From Marinitenerispora sediminis (GTDB lineage: Bacteria; Actinomycetota; Actinomycetes; Streptosporangiales; Streptosporangiaceae): a stretch of 48,300 nucleotides of DNA. This document shows, one piece after another, positions 16,843 through 28,384 of this stretch. A program made the position numbers and the translations under genes. Where the stretch lies: assembly GCF_003336425.1 (NCBI RefSeq), contig NZ_QEIO01000030.1, forward strand, positions 1-48,300, written 5' to 3'. The notes under the pieces are model-generated. The model had not been told where the DNA came from, ran no database searches, and was given only the letters and a program-made list of their open reading frames with translations. The stretch's first letter is position 1. Each line of letters opens with the position of its first letter.

Positions 16843-17759
16843 TCCACCCGCTCCCCCGTGAGAGTCACGAACACGTCCTCCAGCGTCGCGGCCCGCCGGC
16901 GGCCCTCGCCGAGCCGGTCGCGCAGCGAGGCGGGCAGGTTCTCGGCGCGCAGCACCGACAGGGTGGCGCCGGTGCGCCGGGACGCGAAGCCGGCCGAGCG
17001 CACCGCCTCGACCGTGGCCGCGGCGCCCGCCGCGCGGATCGGGAACTCCTCCACCGACGCGCCGGCGTAGTCGGCGACCAGATCGGCCGGCCGGCCGCGG
17101 GTGACCACCCGCCCCTTCGCCATGACCGCCACCTCGTCGGAGAGCCGCTCGGCCTCCTCGATGTAGTGGGTGGACATGAGCACCGTCACCCCCTGCTCCC
17201 GCAGGCTGCTGATGAGCCCCCACAGCTCCTGCCGGATCTGCGGGTCGAGGCCGACGGTGGGCTCGTCGAGCAGCACCAGCCGCGGCCGGTGCACCAGCCC
17301 CCGGGCGATGAGCAGCCGCCGGCGCATCCCGCCGGACAGCCGGTCGGTGCGGGTGTCCCGCCGGTCGGCGAGGTGGGCGATGTCCAGCGCCCGCCGCACC
17401 GCCGCCGGCCGCTCGGCGCGCGGCACCCGGTACAGGTGGGCGAAGACCGCCAGGTTCTCACCGACGGTCAGCTCCTCGTCGAGGTTGTCGTGCTGCGGGA
17501 CGACCCCCATGGCCGCGCGGGCGCGCTTGGACTCGCGCGGGATGCGGTAGCCGAGGACGGAGATCTCCCCGGCGTCGGCGCGGCTCTGCGCGGTAAGCAT
17601 CCGCATGGTGGTGGACTTGCCGGCGCCGTTCGGCCCGAGCAGCCCGAGGACGATGCCCGCGGGGACCTCCAGGTCCAGGCCGTCGACCGCGGTCAGCGGT
17701 CCGTAGCGCTTCACGACGCCGCGCAGCGAGATCGCGGGTGAAGTGTCACTTCGGGGCAT
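16839..17759 (-). CDS. ABC exporter ATP-binding protein (NodI/DrrA-like)
   Basis: ATG 17759 has GGAAGAG upstream. ATG 17792 would add 11 residues. The 306-residue protein has Walker A GLLGPNGAGKSTT, Q-loop GVVPQHDNLDEELTV, signature LSGGMRRRL, Walker B LVLLDEPTVGLDP and switch His in MSTHYIEEAERL. After about residue 215 there is the C-terminal extension common in DrrA-type exporters (ATLEDVFVTLTGERVE). It powers the permease encoded 4 bp into its end. Both lie between glpX and fumC, outside the recalled mycobacterial backbone, so they may be a later insertion. Confidence 0.94.
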   Translation of the reverse strand: MPRSDTSPAISLRGVVKRYGPLTAVDGLDLEVPAGIVLGLLGPNGAGKSTTMRMLTAQSRADAGEISVLGYRIPRESKRARAAMGVVPQHDNLDEELTVGENLAVFAHLYRVPRAERPAAVRRALDIAHLADRRDTRTDRLSGGMRRRLLIARGLVHRPRLVLLDEPTVGLDPQIRQELWGLISSLREQGVTVLMSTHYIEEAERLSDEVAVMAKGRVVTRGRPADLVADYAGASVEEFPIRAAGAAATVEAVRSAGFASRRTGATLSVLRAENLPASLRDRLGEGRRRAATLEDVFVTLTGERVE

Positions 17760-17877
17760 GTCAGTGGACTCTTCCAGCCGCGAGGAGGACATGGCCTCAC
17801 GGTACGGCCACGGCGGCGCCGCCGCCAGCGGTTTGCGATCTCCGGTAGCGGGAGCGGCGGGGCCGACCGTGCTCGGC

Positions 17878-17883
17878 TAACGT
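17878..17883 (+). promoter_or_regulatory. Candidate -10 (TAACGT) of a leaderless DUF1707-gene transcript
   Basis: TAACGT is followed by 7 nt and GTG 17891, the same arrangement as ispH and metB. No Shine-Dalgarno is present. Confidence 0.45.
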
Positions 17884-17890
17884 GGCCGAC

Positions 17891-18493
17891 GTGAGCGAGG
17901 GTGTGCCGCCGGCCCGGCTGCGGGCATCGGACCAGGACCGCGAGCGGGTCCTCGCCGTGCTGCGCGCGGCGGTCGAGGACGGCCGCATCGACCTCGACGA
18001 GTTCGCCGAACGCTCCGACCAGGTGCACGCGGCGCGCTTCCTCGGGGACCTCCCGCCGGTCACGGCCGACCTGCTGCCCGCGGACCGCCAGCCGATCCAG
18101 CTGACCTTTGCTCCGGTCCTGGCGCTGCTGCGCACCGAGGCGCGGTCCGGCCGGTGGGTGGTGCCGCGGCGGCAGGCGGCGTTCGCGCTGCTCGGTACCG
18201 CGCGGATCGACCTCACGGACGCGCTGCTGGTGCGCGACCGCGTGCGGCTGGACGCCTCGGCGCTGCTCGGCCGCGTCGAGATCCGGGTGCCCGACGGCGT
18301 GGAGGTGCGGATGCGCGGCCGGTCGTTCCTCGGTGTCCGGTTCACCTCCACCCGCCCGTCCCGGGTGCCGGACGCCCCCGTACTGGAGGTCGAGGGGTTC
18401 TCGATCTTCGGTTCCGTGCGGGTGAGCTCGCCGCGCCGCCGGCTTCCGTGGCCGCGCCGCGGCCGGGGCCGGCGGGAAGTCGGAGAGCGCTGA
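17891..18493 (+). CDS. DUF1707 protein with LiaF-like C-terminal domain
   Basis: GTG 17891 (200 residues) is chosen because a -10-like hexamer lies 7 nt before it. GTG 17882 is possible. The N-terminal DUF1707 domain (about 6-55) contains LRASDQDRERVLAVLRAAVE, DGRIDLDEFAERSDQVHAAR. The second half (about 75-180) has the beta-helical style of LiaF/YvqF C-terminal domains: ALLGTARIDLTDA, LLGRVEIRVPDGVEVRMRGR, FGSVRV. No transmembrane segment is visible. Such proteins are common in actinobacteria and may respond to cell-envelope stress. The basic tail (RRRLPWPRRGRGRRE) is odd but typical of local genes. Confidence 0.85.
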   Translation: MSEGVPPARLRASDQDRERVLAVLRAAVEDGRIDLDEFAERSDQVHAARFLGDLPPVTADLLPADRQPIQLTFAPVLALLRTEARSGRWVVPRRQAAFALLGTARIDLTDALLVRDRVRLDASALLGRVEIRVPDGVEVRMRGRSFLGVRFTSTRPSRVPDAPVLEVEGFSIFGSVRVSSPRRRLPWPRRGRGRREVGER

Positions 18494-18586
18494 CGACCCG
18501 CCGGCGCGGCAGGTCGGGGTGCCCGCTACCGGACGGCCGCCATCTGGCAGTCTTGGACGGAGTTTCCCTGGAGGTGTCTTTCAGCA

Positions 18587-19981
<1,395 letters not shown>

Positions 19982-20017
19982 CCGCGGGCGCCCGCGCGGT
20001 GCCCGCGCCCCCTACGC

Positions 20018-20053
20018 CGGCGGCCGGCGTCCCCGGTGGGACGCCGGCCGCCG
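20018..20053. terminator. Bidirectional hairpin between fumC and the transglycosylase-like gene
   Basis: A perfect 16-bp stem (cggcggccggcgtccc and its complement) with a CGGT loop lies between convergent stops. There is no U-tract, as usual in actinomycetes. Confidence 0.8.
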
Positions 20054-20075
20054 CGCGTTCACAGCCCCGGCCGGG

Positions 20076-20738
20076 TCAGTACCAGCCGTTGGCCTGGGAG
20101 TGCGCCCACGCCTCGCAGGGCGAGCCGTAGCGGTCCTCGATGTAGCCGAGCCCCCACGCGATCTGGGTGGCCGGGTTGGTCTGCCAGTCCGAGCCCGCGG
20201 TGGCCATCTTGTCCCCCGGCAGCGCCTGCGGGATGCCGTAGGCGCCGGAGCTGGGGTTCTGGGCGCTCGGGTTCCAGTTGCTCTCCTTCTCCCACAGCGG
20301 CTCCAGGCAGCCGCTGAACTGGTCCTCGCCCCAGCCGTAGTCGGCGAGCATGGAGCGGGCGATGTCCTTGGGGTCGCCGGAGGGCGCGGGGTCGGAGCCG
20401 GACCCGCCGTCGTCGGCCGGCTCCTCGGGCTCCTCCTCCTTCTCCTCCTCCCGCACCGACCCCGAGCCCTGCGCGAAGGCCGCGCCGAGCGCCGCGTCCC
20501 GCAGGTCCTGGGCCTGTGCGAGCTGGGACTCGCGCTCCTCCGCGGAGACCTCCTCGGCCTCGGGGAAGAACGGCTCCTCCCGTTCCTCCTGGGCCGGTGC
20601 CGGCTCCGCCGCCGCCGGTGCGCCGTCGGGCTCCCCGGTGTCGTCGGCGAACGCGGAGACCGCGAACGTCGCGCCGGCGACGAGCGCGGCCGAGCCGACC
20701 GCCGTGGCGACCCGCAGGGAAATCCGGTTGAGTAGCAA
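20076..20738 (-). CDS. Secreted transglycosylase-like (SLT/resuscitation-type) protein
   Basis: The start is TTG 20738, supported by GGAAGGG at 6 nt. The 220-residue protein has a signal peptide (about 1-31, VATAVGSAALVAGATFAVSAFA), an acidic Glu/Pro-rich linker (about 32-125) and a C-terminal domain of about 95 residues. That domain resembles the small actinobacterial lytic-transglycosylase-like proteins: FSGCLEPLWEKESNWNP carries the likely catalytic Glu, then SGAYGIPQALPGDKMA and WGLGYIEDRYG. Two cysteines could form a disulfide. It probably cleaves or binds peptidoglycan outside the cell. There is no LysM or G5 domain. Confidence 0.85.
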   Translation of the reverse strand: MLLNRISLRVATAVGSAALVAGATFAVSAFADDTGEPDGAPAAAEPAPAQEEREEPFFPEAEEVSAEERESQLAQAQDLRDAALGAAFAQGSGSVREEEKEEEPEEPADDGGSGSDPAPSGDPKDIARSMLADYGWGEDQFSGCLEPLWEKESNWNPSAQNPSSGAYGIPQALPGDKMATAGSDWQTNPATQIAWGLGYIEDRYGSPCEAWAHSQANGWY

Positions 20739-21119
20739 GAAACGCCCTTCCGCCAGTCGCGCGCCCAGCGATGCGCGCGGTGGACCGCACCCCCGGTCTC
20801 GCAGAAGTCTGGAACGCGACGGGCGGGTCGGGTAGGCGGTCGCTGGCCGCCGGCGTCGCGGGAGATCCGCACGCGCGGCTGTGGGGGCCGTCGATCACGG
20901 GCCGCCGCGCGATGGGGGTCTTTCAGATCGGCACCCACCCTGCCGCAAGATCACGGGCCCGTAACACAAATTAGAATATGTCGTAAATCACATCACGGAC
21001 CGTAAAAACCCCGAAATACCGCTGACCACGACGAATGCCATTTCCGGCTCAGCGGGCCGGAACGAGCCGCCGGGCGATGTCGACAAATCGACACCACCCG
21101 GCGGAGTGCCGCGCGGCGG
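20739..21119. other. 381-bp intergenic region with AT-rich island
   Basis: Between the leftward PhoD stop and the transglycosylase-like start there is no gene. An island at about 20960-21020 is far richer in A and T than the window average and probably holds the promoter of the secreted protein. Many actinobacterial cell-wall hydrolase genes have a cyclic-di-AMP riboswitch here, but I did not find its consensus. Confidence 0.5.
20893..20959. repeat. Direct repeat GATCACGGGCC, two copies 56 bp apart
   Basis: Copies lie at 20893-20903 and 20949-20959 in the leader of the secreted transglycosylase-like gene. A further copy occurs near 5082-5092 upstream of ychF. They could be regulator sites. 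Confidence 0.4.
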
Positions 21120-22673
21120 TCAGCGGCCGGTCGGAGTCAGCGAGGTCCGCCACAGCGACCGGCCGTCGATGTCGCGGAGGTCGACGGTGAACCGCTTGCT
21201 CTCCGGATCGATCTCCACCTCCCCGAAGTGCTGGAAGCCCTCCAGCGGCGAGGTGTTCGCGCGCGGCGGTGCGTTGACGAACACCGCCTCCGGACCGAAC
21301 GTCGGATCCAGCTGGTTGGGGCCGAACGCGCCGGCGTGCAGCGGGCCGGAGACGAACTCCCAGAACGGCTGGAACTCCTGGCTGCTCGCGCGGTCCGGCG
21401 AGTAGTGGTGCGCGGCCGTGTAGTGCACGTCCGCCGTCAGCCACACCACGTCGGTGACGCCCCGGCGGTGCAGGGAGTGCAGCACCCACTGGATCTCGGC
21501 CTCGCGCCCGGCCGGCACCCCCGGACGGCCGTTGGCCACGGCCTCGATGGCGCTGCCGTCCGGCACGATCACGCCGATCGGCATGTCGGAGGCCACGACC
21601 TTCCAGGTGGCCTTCGACTTCGCGATGCCCTCCACCAGCCAGCGCGCCTGGGTGGCGCCGAGGATCCGCTCGTAGGGCGCCGTACCGGCCGAGTTCGCGT
21701 CCCGGTAGGTGCGCATGTCGATGACGAACACGTCCAGGTCGGGACCGCAGGGGATCCGCCGGTAGATCTTGCCGTCGACCGTCTCCTTCGGCAGGATCGG
21801 CTGCCACTCGTGGAACGCCCGCTGCGCCCGGCGGGTCAGCACGTCGACGTCGCGCTCGGTGTAGGGGCCCTCCGGCAGCGTCTCGCCGGGGTACCAGTTG
21901 TTGGTCACCTCGTGGTCGTCCCACTGCACGATCTGCGGAACGTGCGCGGAGAACGCCCGCAGGACGTCGTCGGTCAGGTTGTAGGCGTACTGCCCGCGGA
22001 ACTCCGCCAGCGTCTCCGCCACCTTGGACTTCTCCTCGGTGACGATGTTGCGCCAGACCCGGCCGTCGGGCAGGGTGACCGACTCCGCCAGCGGGCCGTC
22101 GGCGTAGACGGAGTCCCCGCTGTGCAGGAAGAAGTCGGGATCGCGTTCGGCCATGGCCGCGAAGATCCGCATGCCGCCGAACTCCGGGTTGATCCCCCAG
22201 CCCTGGCCGGCGACGTCGCCGGACCACACGAACCGGACCGGGTCCTCGCCGCGGCCGGTGGTCCGGAACCGCCCCTCGGCCGCCTCGCTCGCCACCCGGT
22301 CGGACTCGGCGCGCACCCGCAGGTACACCTCCTGCCCGGGGCGCAGCCCGGTGATGCGCACCTTGCCGGTGCCGTCGGTCGCCGGGGTCAGCTCCGGTCC
22401 GCGGATCGTGCGGGACCGCTTGAAGTCGGGCCGGCTCGACACCTCGACCAGCATGCGGGCGGCGCGGTCGGCGCGTGTCCAGACGACGGCGCCGTCGGTG
22501 CGCGGATCGCCCAGCTGGATGCCGTGCGTCAGGAGCGGGCGGTCGCCGCCGCGGGCCAGCGCCGGAGCGCCGGCGAACCCGGTGACGGCCGCCGCGCCGA
22601 GCCCCACGGCTCCGGCACGCAGCAGGGTCCGCCGGGTGGGTCTGGGGACGGCCGGGTCGGCTGTGTCGGTCAC
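21120..22673 (-). CDS. phoD: PhoD-family alkaline phosphatase/phosphodiesterase, Tat-exported
   Basis: GTG 22673 with AGGAG at 5 nt gives 517 residues. A twin-arginine signal peptide is visible (PTRRTLLRAGAVGLGAAAV, cleavage after about residue 41). An N-terminal Ig-like domain (about 45-140, including GDPRTDGAVVWTRAD) precedes the metallophosphatase domain. Metal ligands appear in WSGDVAGQGWG, FLHSGDSVYADG, WDDHEVTNNWYPGE and WLTADVHYTAAHHYSPDRA. PhoD enzymes release phosphate from phosphomonoesters and teichoic acid using Ca and Fe. No pho-box was searched for reliably. It is not in the recalled mycobacterial backbone. Confidence 0.95.
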   Translation of the reverse strand: MTDTADPAVPRPTRRTLLRAGAVGLGAAAVTGFAGAPALARGGDRPLLTHGIQLGDPRTDGAVVWTRADRAARMLVEVSSRPDFKRSRTIRGPELTPATDGTGKVRITGLRPGQEVYLRVRAESDRVASEAAEGRFRTTGRGEDPVRFVWSGDVAGQGWGINPEFGGMRIFAAMAERDPDFFLHSGDSVYADGPLAESVTLPDGRVWRNIVTEEKSKVAETLAEFRGQYAYNLTDDVLRAFSAHVPQIVQWDDHEVTNNWYPGETLPEGPYTERDVDVLTRRAQRAFHEWQPILPKETVDGKIYRRIPCGPDLDVFVIDMRTYRDANSAGTAPYERILGATQARWLVEGIAKSKATWKVVASDMPIGVIVPDGSAIEAVANGRPGVPAGREAEIQWVLHSLHRRGVTDVVWLTADVHYTAAHHYSPDRASSQEFQPFWEFVSGPLHAGAFGPNQLDPTFGPEAVFVNAPPRANTSPLEGFQHFGEVEIDPESKRFTVDLRDIDGRSLWRTSLTPTGR

Positions 22674-22850
22674 GGGGACTCCTCGCTACGGGGGAACGGC
22701 TGCGGGCGGGGGCGTAGCCGGTTCTATCGAGCAGCCGCGTCCCCGGTCCCAACTCGGCCCGAACCGCGGGTGAACTCCGCCTGCGGGCCTCGCCCGGCCG
22801 GGCACGGGCGTGGGCCCCGCCTGGCGGCGGGGCCCACGTGCGGGGTCCGG

Positions 22851-24194
22851 TCAGGCCTCCAGCATCTCCGTCACGAGTGCGGCGATGGGCGAGCGCTCGG
22901 AGCGGGTCAGCGTGATGTGGGAGAAGAGCGGGTGCCCCTTCAGCTTCTCGATCACCGCGACCACGCCGTCGTAGCGGCCCACCCGCAGGTTGTCGCGCTG
23001 GGCGACGTCGTGGGTGAGCACCACGCGGGAGTTCTCCCCGAGCCGCGAGAGCACGGTGAGCAGCACGCCGCGCTCCAGCGACTGGGCCTCGTCGACGATC
23101 ACGAACGAGTCGTGCAGCGAACGGCCGCGGATGTGGGTGAGCGGCAGGACCTCCAGCATCCCGCGGTCGACCACCTCGTCAATGACGTCCTGGGTGGTCA
23201 GCGCCGAGAGCGTGTCGTGCACGGCCTGCGACCAGGGCGACATCTTCTCGTACTCGCTGCCGGGCAGGTAGCCGAGGTCCTGGCCGCCCACCGCGTACAG
23301 CGGGCGGAACACCACCACCTTGCGGTGCTGGCGCCGCTCCAGGACCGCCTCCAGGCCCGCGCACAGCGCGAGCGCGGACTTGCCGGTGCCGGCCCGGCCG
23401 CCCAGGGAGACGATGCCGACGTCGGGGTCGGTGAGGAGGTCCAGCGCGATGCGCTGCTCGGCGCTGCGGCCGTGCAGGCCGAAGACCTCGCGGTCGCCGC
23501 GCACCACCTTGACCGACTTGTCGGGGAGCACCCGGCCGAGCGCCTTGCCGCGCTCCGACACCAGCACGAGGCCGGTGTGGCAGGGCAGGTCGCGGGCCGC
23601 CTCGATGTCCGCGGTCCCGCCGTCGAAGAGCGCCTGCACCTCGTGCGCGGGGACCTCCAGCTCGGCCATACCGGTCCAGCCGTGCTCGATGGCGAGTTCC
23701 GCCCGGTACTCGTCGGCGGCCAGCCCGATCGACGACGCCTTGATCCGCAGGGGGAGGTCCTTGCTGACCAGGACGACGTCGTCGCCCTCCAGCGCCAGGT
23801 GGCGCGCCACCGTCAGGATCCGCGTGTCGTTGTCGCCGAGCCGGAACCCCGCCGGCAGCACCTCCGGATCGCTGTGGTTGAGCTCCACCCGCAGCGTGCC
23901 GCCCTCGTCGTTGACCGGGACCGGGGCATCCAGGCCGCCGAACGAGACCCGGAGGTCGTCCAGCCTGCGCAGGGCCTCCCGGGCGAAGTAGCCGAGTTCG
24001 GGGTGGTGCCGCTTGCTCTCCAGCTCCGTGACGACCACGATCGGCAGGACGATCTCGTGCTCGGCGAAGCGCGTGATCGACATCGGGTCGGCGAGGAGGA
24101 CACTGGTGTCGAGCACGTAGGTCCGCCGGTCGTTCGGATCGGCGGAAGCGGCGGAGGTCGGCAGGTCGCGGCGGTGGGTCGAGGAACTAGCCAC
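22851..24194 (-). CDS. phoH2: PhoH2-type protein: PIN domain fused to PhoH ATPase
   Basis: GTG 24194 has GGGGGAG at 5 nt and gives 447 residues. The N-terminal PIN RNase domain (about 20-150) starts [14 protein letters not shown] and contains the acidic residues expected for metal binding. The C-terminal PhoH domain (about 215-447) has Walker [16 protein letters not shown] and Walker [15 protein letters not shown], then [18 protein letters not shown]. In mycobacteria PhoH2 is an RNA helicase and sequence-specific RNase, with a small antitoxin (PhoAT) encoded just upstream. No such small gene could be assigned in the 280 bp upstream here. It lies beside the prenyl synthase and fumC as in M. 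tuberculosis (recalled). Confidence 0.95.
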   Translation of the reverse strand: MASSSTHRRDLPTSAASADPNDRRTYVLDTSVLLADPMSITRFAEHEIVLPIVVVTELESKRHHPELGYFAREALRRLDDLRVSFGGLDAPVPVNDEGGTLRVELNHSDPEVLPAGFRLGDNDTRILTVARHLALEGDDVVLVSKDLPLRIKASSIGLAADEYRAELAIEHGWTGMAELEVPAHEVQALFDGGTADIEAARDLPCHTGLVLVSERGKALGRVLPDKSVKVVRGDREVFGLHGRSAEQRIALDLLTDPDVGIVSLGGRAGTGKSALALCAGLEAVLERRQHRKVVVFRPLYAVGGQDLGYLPGSEYEKMSPWSQAVHDTLSALTTQDVIDEVVDRGMLEVLPLTHIRGRSLHDSFVIVDEAQSLERGVLLTVLSRLGENSRVVLTHDVAQRDNLRVGRYDGVVAVIEKLKGHPLFSHITLTRSERSPIAALVTEMLEA

Positions 24195-24433
24195 TCGTTC
24201 TCCCCCTGGACGCCAAGGGCGCCCTAGACTCACGGGAATCCAAGGACCGGGACCAGCCCCACGAGGGCCGGGACCGGCCCTCCTCATGATGAGCTCCTGA
24301 ATGACCAGGACCGTCAACGAGTCGGGGCCTCCCGGGTGGACGGATGCGCACCATCCACCGGTATCGACGGTACCCGGCTCACGCAAATGAGCAAGACCCC
24401 CAGGTGGCACACCTTGTGAACACGGCGTTACAT

Positions 24434-24450
24434 GATCACGTTCCGTGATC
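24434..24450. promoter_or_regulatory. Inverted repeat GATCACG-ttc-CGTGATC upstream of phoH2
   Basis: Perfect 7-bp arms with a 3-nt spacer lie 27 bp downstream of the prenyltransferase stop and 240 bp upstream of the phoH2 start. It is too short and lacks the tail of a terminator, so an operator is more likely. The 24195-24476 spacer holds no clear gene. Confidence 0.4.
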
Positions 24451-24476
24451 GACAGCGCGGTGCGGCGGTGCCGCGG

Positions 24477-25238
24477 TCACGATCCGTACCGCCGGTTGCG
24501 GACGCCGTAGGAGCGCAGGGCGCGCAGGAAGTCCACCTTCCGGAACGCCGGCCAGAACACCTCGCAGAAGTAGAACTCCGAGTGCGCGCTCTGCCAGAGC
24601 AGGAAGCCGGAGAGGCGCTGCTCGCCGGAGGTCCGGATGAGCAGGTCCGGGTCGGGCTGCCCGCGGGTGTAGAGGTGCTCGGAGATGTGCTCCAGGTCGA
24701 GGCGCTCGGCCAGTTCGGAGATGGAGGTACCCTTCGCCGCCTCGGCGAGGAGGAGCGAGCGCACCGCGTCGGCGATCTCGCGCCGCCCCCCGTAGCCGAC
24801 CGCGACGTTCACGATCAGGCCGGGGTTGTCCGCGGTGGCGGTCCCGGCCTCCTTCATGACGCGGGCGGTGGCGTCGGGCAGCAGGTCGAGGGCGCCCATG
24901 GGGTTGACGCGCCAGCCCTCGCGGCGCAGCCGCATGACGGTCTCCTCGATGATCCGCAGCAGCGGGTCGAGCTCCGCCTTGGGCCGGGCGAGGTTGTCGG
25001 TGGACAGCAGCCACAGCGTGACCACCTGCACGCCGACCTCGTTGCACCAGTTCAGCAGCTCGAAGATCTTCTCCGCGCCGGCCTGGTGGCCGCGGTTGAC
25101 GTTGGCCAGCCCGCTGGTCTTCGCCCATCGGCGGTTGCCGTCCAGGATGACCCCGACGTGGCGCGGGATCTCGTAGCTGCCGAGTTTGCGCTCCAGCCGC
25201 CGCTCGTACAGCCAGTAAAGGGGGTCTCGCAGCCCCAT
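24477..25238 (-). CDS. cis-prenyltransferase (isoprenyl/Z-farnesyl diphosphate synthase type)
   Basis: ATG 25238 gives 253 residues. UppS-family regions are all present: HVGVILDGNRRWAKTSG with the catalytic Asp, TLWLLSTDNLARP, NVAVGYGGRREIADAVRSLL and PDPDLLIRTSGEQRLSGFLL, followed by QSAHSEFYFCEVFWPAFRK. These enzymes add IPP units in Z geometry to make the lipid carriers of cell-wall synthesis. The position next to phoH2 matches the mycobacterial short-chain Z,E-farnesyl diphosphate synthase (Rv1086, recalled) rather than the long-chain enzyme. Product length cannot be told from sequence. A sigma factor gene lies 53 bp upstream in the same direction. Confidence 0.94.
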   Translation of the reverse strand: MGLRDPLYWLYERRLERKLGSYEIPRHVGVILDGNRRWAKTSGLANVNRGHQAGAEKIFELLNWCNEVGVQVVTLWLLSTDNLARPKAELDPLLRIIEETVMRLRREGWRVNPMGALDLLPDATARVMKEAGTATADNPGLIVNVAVGYGGRREIADAVRSLLLAEAAKGTSISELAERLDLEHISEHLYTRGQPDPDLLIRTSGEQRLSGFLLWQSAHSEFYFCEVFWPAFRKVDFLRALRSYGVRNRRYGS

Positions 25239-25291
25239 GGGACGTTACCTTTCGCCGCTTCGACTCTTCGAGCCCGGGCGGGGCTCCTGCG

Positions 25292-25900
25292 CTATGCCAC
25301 AGCCAGCGACCTGCGCACGTGCTTCCGGCCCTCGTGGATGCGGGACCGCACTGTCCCAGGATCGAGGTGGAGCTCCGCCGCGATCTCGCCGAACTCCATC
25401 TGGCAGAGGTCTCTGAGGACCAGGGGGACCACCAGGTGGGGACGGTCGCGTTCGAGCTGGTCGAGGGCTTCCAGCAGGTCGACGCGCGAGCCGGCGATGA
25501 CGCTTGTGGTGCGGGGATCGCGCTGCTGTGGGATGCGTTCGGCCTCGGCGGGCAGCTCAGCCGACCGGCTCTTCAGCGATCGGTAGGTCTGCCGTGCCGA
25601 GTTCGACACCACCGTATACAGCCACGTGGTGAAGAGCGAATCGCCGCTGTAGTCGGCGATCCCGCGCGCCACCGAGTCCAGCGCCCGCCGGCACGCCTCC
25701 TCGGCGTCCCGCGGGTAGGGCAGGAACCGGGAGCAGCGGCGCAGCACTTCGGGCTGGATCCGCCTGGTGAGCGCCGCGAGCGCCGCCCGGTCGCCGTCGC
25801 GCGCCCGCCCGGCGAGGTCGCCGAGGGGGCCGGCGGTCAGGGGTCGGTCGGATGACAGGGGCTGGCGCACGCGCTCGCCGCGGCCGTCGGTGTTCAGCAC
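25292..25900 (-). CDS. ECF-type RNA polymerase sigma factor
   Basis: GTG 25900 is preceded by AGGGAG at 9 nt and gives 202 residues. The TTG at 25918 lacks a site. Region 2 (about 50-110) contains RCSRFLPYPRDAEEACRRAL and FTTWLYTVVSNSARQTYRSL. Region 4 (about 145-195) reads LVLRDLCQMEFGEIAAELHL, then DPGTVRSRIHEGRKHVRRSL, a typical promoter -35 recognition helix. There is no anti-sigma gene beside it and no extra C-terminal domain, so how it is controlled is not visible. Between the prenyltransferase and a DUF255 gene it may be co-transcribed with the former. Confidence 0.92.
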   Translation of the reverse strand: MLNTDGRGERVRQPLSSDRPLTAGPLGDLAGRARDGDRAALAALTRRIQPEVLRRCSRFLPYPRDAEEACRRALDSVARGIADYSGDSLFTTWLYTVVSNSARQTYRSLKSRSAELPAEAERIPQQRDPRTTSVIAGSRVDLLEALDQLERDRPHLVVPLVLRDLCQMEFGEIAAELHLDPGTVRSRIHEGRKHVRRSLAVA

Positions 25901-25935
25901 GACTGGGAACTCCCTCAAGGTGTCGGGTCATCCGG

Positions 25936-25941
25936 GTTATA
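25936..25941 (-). promoter_or_regulatory. Candidate -10 TATAAC upstream of the sigma factor
   Basis: TATAAC is rare in this GC-rich sequence and lies 35 nt before GTG 25900. A GAACCT element further upstream resembles ECF -35 sites, but its spacing is uncertain. Confidence 0.35.
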
Positions 25942-25999
25942 CACGCGCAACCCCCACCAAGAGGTTCACTTCCCGCTTTTTCCCCGAAGGGCCCGGCCG

Positions 26000-28036
<2,037 letters not shown>

Positions 28037-28101
28037 GCCACCACTCTGCCCCAGACCCGCTCGTTATCACACGGTACGCAGGTCCGGGGCGGTGGGCGGA
28101 G

Positions 28102-28380
28102 TCAGGCCGCTCCCCGGTCACCCCCGTCGGAGGAGGGCCGGGACTCGGCCTCCGGGGCGGCGGAGCCCGCTGCGGACGCCTCCGCTGCGGGCCGCTCGGC
28201 GCGGGCCTCGGCCGGGCCCTCGTCGAAGTCGATCCGCGCCATCTGCTTGCGCATGTTCTTCATGAGGAAGTACAGCGAGAAGCCGACGAAGGCGCAGGCG
28301 AGGAAGCCCAGCACCCCGGGTGTGACGGTGTCGCGGGCGATCTGGGCGTCAGCGGCGAGTAGGGCGACTGCGGCGGTCAT
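28102..28380 (-). CDS. Small membrane protein co-transcribed with mca
   Basis: ATG 28380 begins 4 bp after the mca stop, so translation is probably coupled. The 92-residue protein has one clear transmembrane segment (about 23-40, VLGFLACAFVGFSLYFLM) followed by KNMRKQMARIDFDEG, which is conserved-looking, and then a disordered Ala/Glu/Pro tail. A counterpart occupies the same place beside mca in mycobacteria (Rv1083, recalled). The function is unknown. It may be a membrane link for the mycothiol detoxification pathway, but nothing in the sequence shows this. Confidence 0.8.
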   Translation of the reverse strand: MTAAVALLAADAQIARDTVTPGVLGFLACAFVGFSLYFLMKNMRKQMARIDFDEGPAEARAERPAAEASAAGSAAPEAESRPSSDGGDRGAA

Positions 28381-28384
28381 AGTG

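Noticed and set aside
20739-21119. Cyclic-di-AMP (ydaO) riboswitch upstream of the transglycosylase-like gene
   Set aside because: The usual conserved segments of that riboswitch were not seen on reading the leader. A model search is needed.
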